From NCBI RefSeq assembly GCF_035440685.1, contig NZ_DAORMW010000006.1: a stretch of 64,000 nt of DNA, one strand, 5' to 3'. Below, piece by piece: positions 1 to 8,230 of the stretch. Made by a program: the position numbers and the translations under genes. The notes below the pieces were generated by a model, which worked only from the letters and a program-made list of their open reading frames with translations, was not told where the DNA came from and ran no database searches. Within the stretch, counting starts at the first letter, position 1. Every line of letters begins with the position of its first letter. This DNA is from Accumulibacter appositus (GTDB taxonomy: Bacteria; Pseudomonadota; Gammaproteobacteria; Burkholderiales; Rhodocyclaceae).

Positions 1-2
1 AA

Positions 3-191
3 CAGGCCAAGGCCAAGGACGCCGGCGACGAGGAAGCGATGTACTACGACGCCGATTACGTGCGCGCGCTCGAATACGGCCTGCCGCCGACCGCCGGCTG
101 CGGCATCGGCATCGACCGCCTGATCATGTTACTCACCGACTCGGCGAACATCCGCGACGTGATCCTCTTCCCGCAGATGCGGCCCGAGTAA
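3..191 (+). CDS. lysS: Lysyl-tRNA synthetase, C-terminal end (partial)
   Basis: This is the last 62 residues of a class II lysyl-tRNA synthetase, which charges tRNA-Lys in the cytoplasm; the rest lies outside the window. The frame reads straight from the window edge to a TAA. The segment GCGIGIDRLIMLLTD is the class II motif 3, whose arginine contacts ATP. It is followed by the usual family ending, IRDVILFPQMRPE. The next gene starts 20 bases downstream on the same strand, so the two may be co-transcribed. The other Lys-related feature in the window, tRNA-Lys, is about 31 kb away. Confidence 0.93.
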   Translation, partial: QAKAKDAGDEEAMYYDADYVRALEYGLPPTAGCGIGIDRLIMLLTDSANIRDVILFPQMRPE

Positions 192-211
192 GGGGCCTTT
201 ACGGCCCGGCC

Positions 212-1417
212 ATGAACCAGCACGCAATCATCATCGGCGCCGGTCTGGCGGGCAGCAGCGCCGCCGAACGCCTGGCGGCGCGCGGCTGGAAGATCGACCT
301 CATCGAGCGGGCGCACGCGCCCGGCCAGGGCGCCTCCGGCAATATCGCCGGCGTCCTGCGCCCGCTGCCCTCGCTCGACGACAACCGCCTGGCACGCCTG
401 ACCCGTGCCGGCTTCCAGCACGCCTGCCAGCATTTCGCGGCCTTGACCGCAGCCGGTCAGCCGCTGCGCTGGGGACAGACGGGCGTCCTGCATCTCGCCC
501 GCGACGAAACCCACGCCGCAACCCAGCAGCGGGTCGTCGAGATCCGCAAGGCAGCCGTCGACCAACTCTACTTCGTCGATCGTCAGCAGGCGCGGAAACT
601 CGCCGCCTGGCCGGTGGCCAGCGGCGGCTGGTGGTTCCCCGGCGGCGCCTGGGTCGATCCGGCGTCGCTCTGTCGCGCCAATGTCGCCCGCCATGCAGAT
701 GCAATTAGCGCCCACTATGACACACAGGTCGCGCAGATCGAGCGCCCGGCCGATCTCTGGCAAGCCCGCAGCGCCGCCGGAGATTTGATCGCCGAAGCGC
801 CGGTATTGATCCTCGCCAACGCCACCACCGCCCGGCAGTTTCCCGCCGCCGCTCATCTGCCCCTGCGCAGCGCCCGCGGACAGGTTTCACATCTCGCCAC
901 GACGGCGGGATCGGCGCCCGACATCGTTGTCTGCCGCCTCGGCTACGTGACGCCGGCCATCGACGGCCTGCGCTGCGCCGGTGCCACCTTCAGCGTCGAC
1001 GATGGCGAAAGCGCATTGCGCGAAGCCGACCACGCCGAAAACCTGGCCAAGCTTGACTTCATCCTGCCCGGCTACGGCAAGGGGATTCAGGCGCGCGACC
1101 TGGCCGGCCGCGTCGGCTTCCGCCCCCTGTCGCCCGATCGCCTGCCGATGATCGGCGCCATTGGCGATGCCGCGGCGATCGACCCCGATGCTCCGGCGAG
1201 ACCGCTCGCCGAGATGCCCCGCCTGCCGGGTCTCTACCTGATCAACGGCTTCGGCGCCCGTGGCATCGTCTGGTCGGCACTCGCCGGCGAGCTGCTCGCC
1301 TGCCTGATCACCGCCACCCCGCCGCCGCTGCCCGAAGACCTGGTCGACGCACTCGACCCCGGCCGCTTTCTGCTGCGCGGCAGAAGCCGGCGGCAGCGCG
1401 TCGACAGAAAGCCCTAA
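212..1417 (+). CDS. mnmC: Stand-alone MnmC-type FAD-dependent tRNA wobble-uridine oxidoreductase
   Basis: This 401-residue protein matches the C-terminal FAD domain of MnmC, which removes the carboxymethyl group of cmnm5(s2)U34 during tRNA wobble modification. The N-terminus is a dinucleotide-binding Rossmann fold, GAGLAGSSAAE, with glycines at 9, 11 and 14. Near residue 140 is the FAD-oxidase segment GGWWFPGGAWVDP, and the C-terminus has the closing INGFGARGIVWSALAGELLA motif. E. coli MnmC is a fusion of about 670 residues with an N-terminal methyltransferase (MnmD). That half is absent here, so the methyltransferase must be encoded elsewhere or the pathway stops at an earlier product. The call rests on motif recognition; a glycine/D-amino-acid oxidase of the DAO family is the alternative. 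Confidence 0.82.
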   Translation: MNQHAIIIGAGLAGSSAAERLAARGWKIDLIERAHAPGQGASGNIAGVLRPLPSLDDNRLARLTRAGFQHACQHFAALTAAGQPLRWGQTGVLHLARDETHAATQQRVVEIRKAAVDQLYFVDRQQARKLAAWPVASGGWWFPGGAWVDPASLCRANVARHADAISAHYDTQVAQIERPADLWQARSAAGDLIAEAPVLILANATTARQFPAAAHLPLRSARGQVSHLATTAGSAPDIVVCRLGYVTPAIDGLRCAGATFSVDDGESALREADHAENLAKLDFILPGYGKGIQARDLAGRVGFRPLSPDRLPMIGAIGDAAAIDPDAPARPLAEMPRLPGLYLINGFGARGIVWSALAGELLACLITATPPPLPEDLVDALDPGRFLLRGRSRRQRVDRKP

Positions 1418-1465
1418 GCCTTCTTTCCGTCAGCAAGGCCGCTTGAGGCACGACACCATCGAGCG

Positions 1466-1780
1466 CTACTTCCCAGCCACTGCCAACACGGCTTCAGGAT
1501 TCGTGCTGGCAATCGCCAGCAGCGTCCGAGCAGCGCCACTCGGTTGCTTGCGGCCCTGTTCCCAACCCTGCAGCGTGCGCACAGAAACACCCATCAGCTC
1601 CGCAAATTGCGACTGCGACAGACCAGTCTTCCGGCGCGCTTCAATCACCGGCGAGGTGACGACATGGACCTGACCCGACTTCATCTCACGAACCGAGCGC
1701 AGTAACTCAGCCGCGAGATCGCGTTTGTCCTCGTAGGCTGAAAGTTCAGCTTGCGCAAGTGGTTTATTCTTCAAGTGCAC
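1466..1780 (-). CDS. XRE-family antitoxin, probably orphaned (HigA/RelB-type)
   Basis: This 104-residue DNA-binding protein has a C-terminal helix-turn-helix (LSQSQFAELMGVSVRTLQGW, about residues 53-72) followed by EQGRKQPSGAARTLL, typical of XRE antitoxins paired with RelE/HigB toxins. The N-terminus (RDLAAELLRSVREMKSGQ) is the usual antitoxin lead. It begins with GTG, and the start overlaps the tail of a toxin fragment immediately upstream, as in intact toxin-first operons. Because the toxin is reduced to a C-terminal stub, the antitoxin is probably a survivor without a local partner. It may still bind its own promoter or neutralise a toxin from another locus. Confidence 0.75.
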   Translation of the reverse strand: MHLKNKPLAQAELSAYEDKRDLAAELLRSVREMKSGQVHVVTSPVIEARRKTGLSQSQFAELMGVSVRTLQGWEQGRKQPSGAARTLLAIASTNPEAVLAVAGK

Positions 1781-1850
1781 GGCGAATCTCCTTCAACTTG
1801 GTGCCGGTGAGGTTGTCGGTCTTCGCCTTCGCGTAGAGCATTGCATCAAA
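1764..1850 (-). pseudogene. RelE/HigB-type toxin, C-terminal remnant
   Basis: The 28 codons before the TAA read FDAMLYAKAKTDNLTGTKLK and end IRRALEE. This resembles the last beta-strand and helix of RelE/HigB2 ribonuclease toxins (a LYAK-x-K-x-D-x-L pattern). The stop overlaps the GTG of the XRE antitoxin, which is the expected operon geometry. Upstream of this stub the frame continues into unrelated, low-quality sequence, and no toxin N-terminus of about 70 residues can be found. The toxin is therefore truncated and almost certainly inactive. Confidence 0.6.
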
Positions 1851-2066
1851 GTGCTTCGGCGCAGAAGACGGTGGGGGTGACGATGCGCGCGCGACCAAGC
1901 TTGCCCAGTTGCAGCAGCCCGGCGCGGCGATTGCCGAAAGCGCCCAGTTCAGCAGCTTGTGCCCGGCATCGGCGACATGCATGGTCAAGAATCTGGCACG
2001 CGCGCCGCAACGCGAGGCGGCACCATGAGGCTTATCGTCCAACGCGTCGCTGCTGCGCAGTTCCAG

Positions 2067-2276
2067 GGCGCCCGACAGCGAGGGCAGTATCGCAACGTCG
2101 ACAAGCAGCAGAAGCACCACGACCGATAGCGGCAGCACCACCTGCCACAGATTGTAGCCAACGCGGCGTTCGGCGTCGAAGTGCAAGGCAAGGCCCGCCG
2201 CGTGGATTTCCCTGGTCGGCTGCTCGGGAAAGGCCACGGCCTCGTAGCCGAGCAGAGTCCAGTCCTGTAGGGAGAG
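2067..2276 (-). pseudogene. Fragment resembling a pentameric ligand-gated ion channel (end of ligand domain plus first membrane helix)
   Basis: About 70 codons read as protein-like sequence with no start or proper end. LSLQDWTLLGYEA is followed by FDAERRVGYNLWQVVLPL and a hydrophobic run VVVLLLLVDVAIL. In bacterial Cys-loop (pLGIC) homologues the last beta-strand ends with an (R)-x-x-GY-x-(L/I)WQ/K-V-x-LPL pattern leading into transmembrane helix 1, which is the match used here. Nothing recognisable of helices 2-4 follows. The fragment abuts a solute-binding-protein fragment on the opposite strand near position 2271, so this looks like a rearrangement scar. The family call is tentative. Confidence 0.4.
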
Positions 2277-2710
2277 TTCGTCGGCTTCGACGTTGATCTG
2301 GCCCACCTGCTCGCAGCAGACCTCGGCGTGGAACTCGAGTTCGTTCGCATCGAGCGCGCGAAGATCGCCTCAATCCTCGAACGCGGGAAAATTCGACATC
2401 ATGGCTGGAGGCTTCGTGATCACCCCCGAGCGGGCGCTGCAAGTCCGCTACAGCGAGCCCGACATGGACGCTGCTCTATCCGCGATTCAGCGTCGTAGTC
2501 CCCAAGCCGAACGTGATCGGCTTGTTCATCGCACTCGCCACGCCGAAGAACGAGCGCAAGCTGCACGAGTACGTGTCGACCTGGACCGCGCTGACGAAAA
2601 AGGAGGGCGTGGTCCCGAAACTTTACGACTACTGGATCCTGGGACGCGGCGCTACGTCCAGAAAGCCTCGCTGGTCGGTCATCCGCGACGTGCTCGGGTG
2701 GGTCGAGTAG
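2271..2710 (+). pseudogene. Frameshifted and deleted periplasmic solute-binding protein (SBP_bac_3 type)
   Basis: Three consecutive reading frames together spell pieces of an amino-acid-type ABC solute-binding protein. The first frame gives GEFVGFDVDLAHLLAADLGV and ERAKIASILERGK. After a shift near 2390 comes FDIMAGGFVITPERALQVRY, the family signature in which a small set of residues precedes TPERA. After a second break near 2465 the last frame gives LYPRFSVVVPKP and a C-terminal KLYDYWILG segment. Roughly the middle third of a normal protein of about 250 residues is missing, and there is no signal peptide. The gene is therefore dead. A second, intact SBP of the same fold lies near 17 kb, but it does not look like a close copy. 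Confidence 0.6.
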
Positions 2711-3577
2711 CGCCGTTCACTATCCAGACTTCCTGCGGAAGCAGCCGCTCGCGGCGCGGCGTACGCCGGCCAGCACTCGCCGCCTTGAAGAGCCCTAGCA
2801 AGCGACGGCCGGTGTGCGCCGCACATCCCGCCGCGGCGATCTCTCGGACAGCCGTAGTGCCGCCTGCAGCGGACGAATCTCCCGCGTTGACGCGGCTTTC
2901 GAGCCGATATGCCAAGGCACACGCGCGGCCGGCCAGGGTCGAACGGGCCCGCGCCCCTCCCGGAACCGGCAGCCTGCGGCGCCAGACAGCAAGTCGCACG
3001 AAACCGCGATAAAAAGCATGCCGATGCGGTTCTCACAGCACCGGCACACAAAGGGGCCAGCAACAAGGCGAAAACAGCGTGCCTTGCGCAGCCCACACCC
3101 TCCTCCTTTGCTATCGACAACGGCCACGTCAGACGCATCCTGCCAAGCAGCCAGCGGCCATCCCGATCGCTTATTGTCTGCAGATACACGAAATAGGTGG
3201 CCGAGGTCCTGTAAGCAATTTCCATACCCTAACGACAAGCGATTGCTTTATTGTCTATTCCCGTGCGCGCGCGGAAGACGGCTGTAAGATTTCTCGACAG
3301 CATTATCTTCCGCTGGCCACCTCCTGTCGTCAAAGCCCGTGCCGCCCGACTCAGCGCCATGACGAGCGCAGCGCTCGGCCAGCAAATGAGGCAATCCGTA
3401 GTGCCAACGGTCATGCCGCGTGGAGACACCCTAAATGATGAAAGTCATGGCCGTCCCCCCCTTCCCCTGACCCTTCTCCCGCAAGGGGAGAAGGGGGGCG
3501 CGAGTCGCGTTCGCGACTTTCACGGTAAGATGCTGCCCAGTCCAGACTCCGATAAAACCCACCCAGAGAGGAAGCGC
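2711..3577 (+). other. Non-coding stretch between the pseudogene patch and metY
   Basis: No open frame in this stretch of about 870 bases gives a convincing protein; the candidates are short, arginine-rich and overlapping. The only clear structure is the short inverted repeat at 3471-3495, annotated separately. The metY promoter should lie in the final 200 bases, but I see no strong -35/-10 pair and no recognisable SAM riboswitch. Confidence 0.5.
3471..3495. repeat. Short perfect inverted repeat (10-bp arms, 5-base loop), intergenic
   Basis: The arms are cccttctccc and gggagaaggg around the loop gcaag, embedded in C-runs and G-runs. Similar (C/T)-rich palindromes of the 'ctccc-gcaa-gggag' kind occur as dispersed intergenic repeats in many proteobacteria. 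It has no T-run, so it is not a classic terminator. Only one copy was noticed in this window. Confidence 0.6.
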
Positions 3578-4861
3578 ATGAAACTCGAAACCCTCGCCGT
3601 GCACGCCGGCTACAGCCCTGAAGCAACGACCAAGGCCGTGGCGGTGCCGATCTACCAGACGACCTCCTATTCGTTCGACAGCACGCAGCACGGCGCCGAC
3701 CTCTTCGATCTCAAGGTGGCCGGCAACATCTATACGCGGATCATGAACCCGACCCAGGATGTGCTCGAAAAGCGCGTTGCCGCCCTTGAAGGGGGCATCG
3801 GCGCGCTGGCCGTCGCTTCCGGTCAGGCGGCCATCACCTACGCCATCCAGACCATCAGTGAGGCCGGCGACAACATCGTCTCGGCCTCGACGCTGTACGG
3901 CGGCACCTACAACCTCTTCGCCCATACCCTGCCGCAGTACGGCCTCGAAGTACGCTTCGCCGACTATGCCGATCCGGCCAGCTTTGAGAAATTGATCGAC
4001 GACAAGACCAAGGCGCTGTACTGCGAATCGATCGGCAACCCGCTAGGCAATGTCACCGACTTCGAGCAGTTGGCCGAAATTGCCCACCGGCACGGCATCC
4101 CCTTGATTGTGGACAACACCGTCCCTTCGCCCTACCTCTGCCGGCCCTTCGAACACGGGGCCGACATCGTGGTGCACTCGCTGACCAAGTACATCGGCGG
4201 CCACGGCAATTCGATCGGCGGCATCATCGTCGATAGCGGCCGCTTCCCCTGGGCCGAGCACAAGGCCAAGTTCCGGCGGCTCAACGAACCCGACGTGTCC
4301 TACCACGGCGTGGTCTATACCGAAGCCCTCGGCCCGGCGGCCTTCATCGGCCGCGCCCGTGTGGTGCCGCTGCGCAACATGGGTGCGGCGATTTCGCCGT
4401 TCAACGCTTTCCTGATCCTGCAAGGGCTGGAAACCCTGCCGCTACGCATGGACCGGATTTGTGCCAACACCGAGAAAGTCGCCGCCTACCTGCAGGGCCA
4501 CGCCAAAGTAGCGTGGGTCAACTATGCCGGCCTGCCCGATCACCGTGACCACGCGCTGGTCGCGAAATACATGCAAGGCAAGGCCTCGGGGATCCTGACC
4601 TTCGGCGTCAAGGGCACCGACTGCAGTGGTGCAGAGGCCGGCGCGCGCTTCCAGGATGCGCTGCAACTGTTTACGCGTTTGGTCAATATTGGCGACAGCA
4701 AGTCGCTGGCCTGCCACCCGGCGTCGACCACCCATCGACAGCTAGCACCGGCGGAACTGACCAAGGCCGGCGTTTCCGAGGAGATGGTTCGCCTGTCGGT
4801 AGGCATCGAGCATATCGACGATCTGCTTGCCGATCTGGAGCAGGCGCTGGCCGCGGCCTGA
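3578..4861 (+). CDS. metY: O-acetylhomoserine aminocarboxypropyltransferase (sulfhydrylase)
   Basis: This 427-residue PLP enzyme of the Cys/Met metabolism family makes homocysteine from O-acetylhomoserine and sulfide. The start at MKLETLAVHAGY is supported by the Shine-Dalgarno sequence gagaggaag just upstream; a longer in-frame extension to 3251 lacks protein character. Landmarks are YTRIMNPT in the N-terminal part, the cofactor segment ASGQAAITYA, and SLTKYIGGHG with the Schiff-base lysine at about residue 204. The length and the C-terminal SLACHPASTTH / VRLSVGIEHIDDL motifs fit MetY rather than the shorter cystathionine gamma-synthases. It is probably monocistronic. Confidence 0.93.
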   Translation: MKLETLAVHAGYSPEATTKAVAVPIYQTTSYSFDSTQHGADLFDLKVAGNIYTRIMNPTQDVLEKRVAALEGGIGALAVASGQAAITYAIQTISEAGDNIVSASTLYGGTYNLFAHTLPQYGLEVRFADYADPASFEKLIDDKTKALYCESIGNPLGNVTDFEQLAEIAHRHGIPLIVDNTVPSPYLCRPFEHGADIVVHSLTKYIGGHGNSIGGIIVDSGRFPWAEHKAKFRRLNEPDVSYHGVVYTEALGPAAFIGRARVVPLRNMGAAISPFNAFLILQGLETLPLRMDRICANTEKVAAYLQGHAKVAWVNYAGLPDHRDHALVAKYMQGKASGILTFGVKGTDCSGAEAGARFQDALQLFTRLVNIGDSKSLACHPASTTHRQLAPAELTKAGVSEEMVRLSVGIEHIDDLLADLEQALAAA

Positions 4862-4974
4862 CCGGGCCGCGTCATCCGGCCATGCACGCCTGCTATCAAG
4901 GCGGTTTCGGGCGCGCATCGGCCGAAGTTCTGGGGTAGGATAGCGACGTCTTCCTGCGCGAAAGCTGCCCGTTG

Positions 4975-5886
4975 ATGCCCCATAGCCCGTTCCGCCTGCC
5001 ACTGGTCGATCTCTGTGCCGATGATGACGAGATCGCGCGCTATGCGGCACTTCTCGACACCCTGGACATCGGGCTGCTGGTTTTCCGCTGCGACGGCAGC
5101 TTGCAGCTACGTAATCCGCAGGCCAGCAGCCTTCTCGGCGATACGGAAACACTGTGGGAGGACGAGAACGGCATGGCGCTGAGCAACGACCAGCGTCTCG
5201 AACAACAGGTCTTGCGCACCCGGCAGGCTATCCGCCAACGAAGAATCGGCTTGCGGAAGGATGCCTCGGCAGCCGCCACGCTCTGCAACGCCAGTGCCTT
5301 TCCGGTGTTGGCGGAAGATGGCAGCCTGCGCTGTGTTCTGCTGACGCTGAGCGAAATCGCCCAGCATCCGACCAAGACGGGCGATGCCCTGCAACGCGCA
5401 GCACACGACTCGATCAGCGGCACCTATTCGCCGGCCGACATCCTGCAATTGCTCGACGACGAGGGCCGCCGTGCAACGCGTTATGGCACGCCGTTCTCGC
5501 TCGCCCTGATCGGCATCGACCATTTCCCGGAGCTTTGCCGAGAGCACGGCGCGCAAGCCGGCGAGCGCGCGCTGGCCGATGTCGGCCGACTGTTGGGTGA
5601 AAGCCTGCGCGATGCCGACATGGTCGGCGGCTTCCGCGCCGATAAGTTCCTGCTGATCCTGCCGAACGTGCGCGTCAATGACGCCACCGTCGGTCTCGAA
5701 CGCCTGCGTGAGCTGGTTGAAACGCGACATGCGAGCGCGGAAGGCGAGCCGCTGACGATCAGTGGGGGAGTCTGCGAATTCACCGGCGAGGACTCGGCAG
5801 CGCTAATCGAGAACGTCCGCTCGCTGCTCGCCGCAGCGCGGGAGGCCGGCGGCAACCGGCTCTGCGTCAACCTCGATTTCTTCTAG
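4975..5886 (+). CDS. PAS-like plus degenerate GGDEF-domain protein
   Basis: The protein has 303 residues from ATG (a TTG one codon upstream is also possible). The N-terminal 130 residues resemble a PAS-type sensor (LDTLDIGLLVFRCDGSLQLR, then NASAFPVLAEDGSLRCVLLT). The C-terminal half (about 140-303) follows the diguanylate cyclase fold: FSLALIGIDHFPELCREHG, then GERALADVGRLLGESLRDAD. The catalytic GGDEF signature is replaced by RADKF at about 221-225, so the protein probably cannot make c-di-GMP and may act as a GTP or c-di-GMP sensor or a dimer partner. No transmembrane segment is evident, which implies a cytoplasmic protein. It converges with zapE. Confidence 0.75.
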   Translation: MPHSPFRLPLVDLCADDDEIARYAALLDTLDIGLLVFRCDGSLQLRNPQASSLLGDTETLWEDENGMALSNDQRLEQQVLRTRQAIRQRRIGLRKDASAAATLCNASAFPVLAEDGSLRCVLLTLSEIAQHPTKTGDALQRAAHDSISGTYSPADILQLLDDEGRRATRYGTPFSLALIGIDHFPELCREHGAQAGERALADVGRLLGESLRDADMVGGFRADKFLLILPNVRVNDATVGLERLRELVETRHASAEGEPLTISGGVCEFTGEDSAALIENVRSLLAAAREAGGNRLCVNLDFF

Positions 5887-5922
5887 CTCTTCCACCGCTG
5901 GCCCGGGAAAGCAGCCGGTGAA

Positions 5923-7035
5923 TCAGGAGAGATGCGGCAGGCCAAGATATTCGCGTGAGCGCATCTCGGTCAGCCGGCTGGCGGTGCGGAAAAACTCGCT
6001 GGCCTGAGTCCCCTTGGTATAGAGTTCATCCGGCTCGCAGTCGGCGGTGGCGATCAGCTTGACCTTGTGGTCGTAAAAGATATCGACCAGCCAGGTGAAG
6101 CGCCGGGCCTCGGAGGCCATGGTCGATGTCATCCTGGGGATCGCCGACATCAGCACCGTGTGGTAGCTGATCGCCAGCTCGAGGTAATCGTTCTGCGAAC
6201 GCGGCCCGCCACACAGCGCCTTGAAGTCGAACCAGATGACGCCGTTGCCACGCCGCAAGGTCGGGATCTGGCGACCAAGAATCTCGACACTGCCAGCAGC
6301 CGCACCGGCCCCGGCAGCGATGCTGGTGAAGTACTCGGCCATCTTCGACTCGGCGGCGGCGTCCGCCGGATAATGGAAGATCTCCACCTGTTCGAGTGTC
6401 CGCAAGCGGTAGTCGACGCCGGAATCGATCTCCAGCACGTCCATGCGCGACTTGATCAGGGCAATCGTCGGCAGAAAATTCTCGCGCTGCAGGCCGTTCG
6501 GATAGAGTTTGTCGGGCGGATAGTTGGAGGTCATCACGAAAACCACACCGCGCTCAAACAAGGCTTCGAGCAAACGGCCGAGAATCATTGCATCGGCAAT
6601 ATCGGAGACGTGGAATTCGTCGAAGCAGAGCAGACGCAGCTCTTTCGCGATGTTCTCGGCAAGCCGGGCCAGCGGATCCTTCTCGCCCTTCAACTTCTTG
6701 AGCTGGCGATGGACATCGTGCATGAAGGCGTGAAAGTGCACCCGCCGCTTACGCCGATAGGGCACGGCATCGTAAAAACAGTCCATCAGGAAACTCTTGC
6801 CGCGGCCGACCCCTCCCCAGAAATAAACGCCCCGCGGCACTGGCGGCGGCGAAAGGAAACGTCGCAGCTTGCTGCTCCGACCAACCTTGAACGACAGCAG
6901 TTCGTAGTACAGCGCTTGCAGACGCTCGGCGGCGGCGCGCTGGGCGGCATCGGCCGAGAACTTGCGCGATGACAGCACGCGATCATAGGCGTCGAGCATG
7001 CCACGTTCGGGAACCTTGAGAATTCTGTGAGGCAT
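5923..7035 (-). CDS. zapE: Cell division protein ZapE (AFG1-family ATPase)
   Basis: This 370-residue P-loop ATPase belongs to the ZapE/AFG1 family, which in E. coli associates with the Z-ring under stress. The Walker A motif GGVGRGKS is at about 74-81 and Walker B LLCFDE at about 135-140, followed by FHVSDIADAMIL. HFHAFMHDVHR and TSNYPPDKLYPNGLQRENFLP are further family hallmarks, and the end, FYDHKVKLIATA, matches the family C-terminus. The start MPHRILKVPE is preferred over one 23 codons earlier because ggaaagg sits correctly before it and the longer N-terminus looks like translated spacer. Confidence 0.92.
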   Translation of the reverse strand: MPHRILKVPERGMLDAYDRVLSSRKFSADAAQRAAAERLQALYYELLSFKVGRSSKLRRFLSPPPVPRGVYFWGGVGRGKSFLMDCFYDAVPYRRKRRVHFHAFMHDVHRQLKKLKGEKDPLARLAENIAKELRLLCFDEFHVSDIADAMILGRLLEALFERGVVFVMTSNYPPDKLYPNGLQRENFLPTIALIKSRMDVLEIDSGVDYRLRTLEQVEIFHYPADAAAESKMAEYFTSIAAGAGAAAGSVEILGRQIPTLRRGNGVIWFDFKALCGGPRSQNDYLELAISYHTVLMSAIPRMTSTMASEARRFTWLVDIFYDHKVKLIATADCEPDELYTKGTQASEFFRTASRLTEMRSREYLGLPHLS

Positions 7036-7235
7036 CAGCGCCTTTCCGGTATGCGCGAGCCGGCGAGCCGGCCCGCACACCTGAGTCGTTGGACGGCGAG
7101 GCATTCGTCAGCTCAGGCTGCTCAACCTTACTGCGCCGCACGCCGCCCCCTGCGGCGATGCCGATATTCTAAAGCATCGCCGGCGATACGTCAGAATCGA
7201 CCGCCAGCCGGAGCTCTTGGGGAAGCGGCCGTACG

Positions 7236-7679
7236 CTAGCCGCGCAGCGCCTCTGCCCAGCAGTTGGGCGTCTCGTAGAGACGCACGCGTTCGAGGCGCA
7301 GCTGATTTCCGTAGCTGTCGCGATAGACCCTGTCGAGGATCGTAAACGCTTGCTGGGCAAGGTTTTCGGCAGTCGGCACACAATCGAGCAGTACGGTCTT
7401 GTGATCGGGTAGCGAGTGCAGGAAGTCGACCACCGGCTGGTCGCCTGCCCAGGCGAGAAAGGCATGATCCCAGAGCTCGACCAGATGCCGCATCGCCAGC
7501 GCCTTGACTTCGGAGAAATCCATCACCATGCCGTTGGCCGGATCACCCTTCTGCTCAATGATCTCGCCGCCCAGGGTAATCTCGAGCGCGTAGCGATGGC
7601 CGTGCAGGTGACGACACTGGCTCTGGTGGTCGGGAATGCGGTGGCCTGCGTCGAACTCCAGGCGGCGGGTGATAAGCAC
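7236..7679 (-). CDS. queD: 6-carboxy-5,6,7,8-tetrahydropterin synthase (queuosine pathway)
   Basis: This 147-residue QueD/PTPS-family enzyme converts dihydroneopterin triphosphate to 6-carboxytetrahydropterin for queuosine synthesis. The GTG start is chosen because a ggag box precedes it and the protein then opens with LITRRLEFDAGHR. Zinc-ligand histidines are H13 in FDAGHR and H26/H28 in LHGHRY; the catalytic cysteine is C22 of QCRHLHGH. The downstream VMDFSEVKALA, LWDHAFL and PTAENLAQ segments are standard for the family, and RVRLYETPNCWAE closes it. The GTP cyclohydrolase that could feed this pathway (folE2) lies 46 kb away in this window. Confidence 0.92.
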   Translation of the reverse strand: MLITRRLEFDAGHRIPDHQSQCRHLHGHRYALEITLGGEIIEQKGDPANGMVMDFSEVKALAMRHLVELWDHAFLAWAGDQPVVDFLHSLPDHKTVLLDCVPTAENLAQQAFTILDRVYRDSYGNQLRLERVRLYETPNCWAEALRG

Positions 7680-7706
7680 TTGCGGAGCTCCGGAAAAAGA
7701 GCGGCG

Positions 7707-7712
7707 ATTATA
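7707..7712 (-). promoter_or_regulatory. Possible -10 element upstream of queD
   Basis: A TATAAT hexamer reads on the minus strand 27 bases before the queD GTG. No good -35 hexamer is found 16-18 bases further upstream, so this is only a candidate. Confidence 0.35.
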
Positions 7713-7785
7713 GCAGCGGCCACCTCGAGCCCCGGCCGCACGCGTGAGCGGCGTCCGAGGCCGGCGAGTCACCGGGATCAGCCGA

Positions 7786-8223
7786 TCACTCGCCGACGAT
7801 CACCGGCAGCGGGTCCATCTCCTTGTACAGCAGCGCCAGCGGCGCCTTGCGCGACATGGTGATGATCCGCGTTCCCGATGGATGGATCAGATGGTAGGTC
7901 AGGAACAGGTGCAATTGGTCGTCGCCGAGCAGCAGCTCGCGCAAGGCCGCGTAACCCGGGTGGCCGAGAACGTTCATCTCGCCGTAGGTCCGCTTGTTGA
8001 GTCGCACGGAGCGTTCTTGGAACTCCAGCTCGGGCTGGTGCACGCTGAGCAGTTCGTGCGCCAGCAAGCGACGAACGTCTGGCAGGACGATGATGCCGAC
8101 GCTGTCGGCGCCGATCAGCCATTCGACCGCCCGACCCTCCCCGCCGGGGTCGGGGGCGTAATCGCCAAACGCCTGGCACCAGCGCGGGATAAAGGCCGTA
8201 TAGCGGCGTATCGTCTTCTTCAT
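7786..8223 (-). CDS. Conserved-looking hypothetical protein, 145 aa
   Basis: I do not recognise the family. The ATG start (MKKTIRRYTAFIPRWCQAFG) has agtagg six bases upstream. The protein is soluble, without a signal peptide or membrane segment, and has mixed alpha/beta character with charged C-terminal strands (GTRIITMSRKAPLALLY). It starts eight bases after the stop of a 56-codon CBS-like gene, so the two form an operon and may share a role. Real-gene evidence is the Shine-Dalgarno sequence, the close coupling and a balanced composition unlike the arginine-rich shadow frames. Confidence 0.6.
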   Translation of the reverse strand: MKKTIRRYTAFIPRWCQAFGDYAPDPGGEGRAVEWLIGADSVGIIVLPDVRRLLAHELLSVHQPELEFQERSVRLNKRTYGEMNVLGHPGYAALRELLLGDDQLHLFLTYHLIHPSGTRIITMSRKAPLALLYKEMDPLPVIVGE

Positions 8224-8230
8224 GCGCACC

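Noticed and set aside
1856..2030. tRNA-guanine transglycosylase-like fragment on the minus strand
   Set aside because: One shifted frame gives a short GLLQLGKLGRARIVTPTVF segment, but the resemblance is too short to support a call.
3250..3577. SAM or other riboswitch upstream of metY
   Set aside because: The only clear hairpin is the repeat at 3471-3495; no SAM-II-like pseudoknot or conserved core could be recognised.
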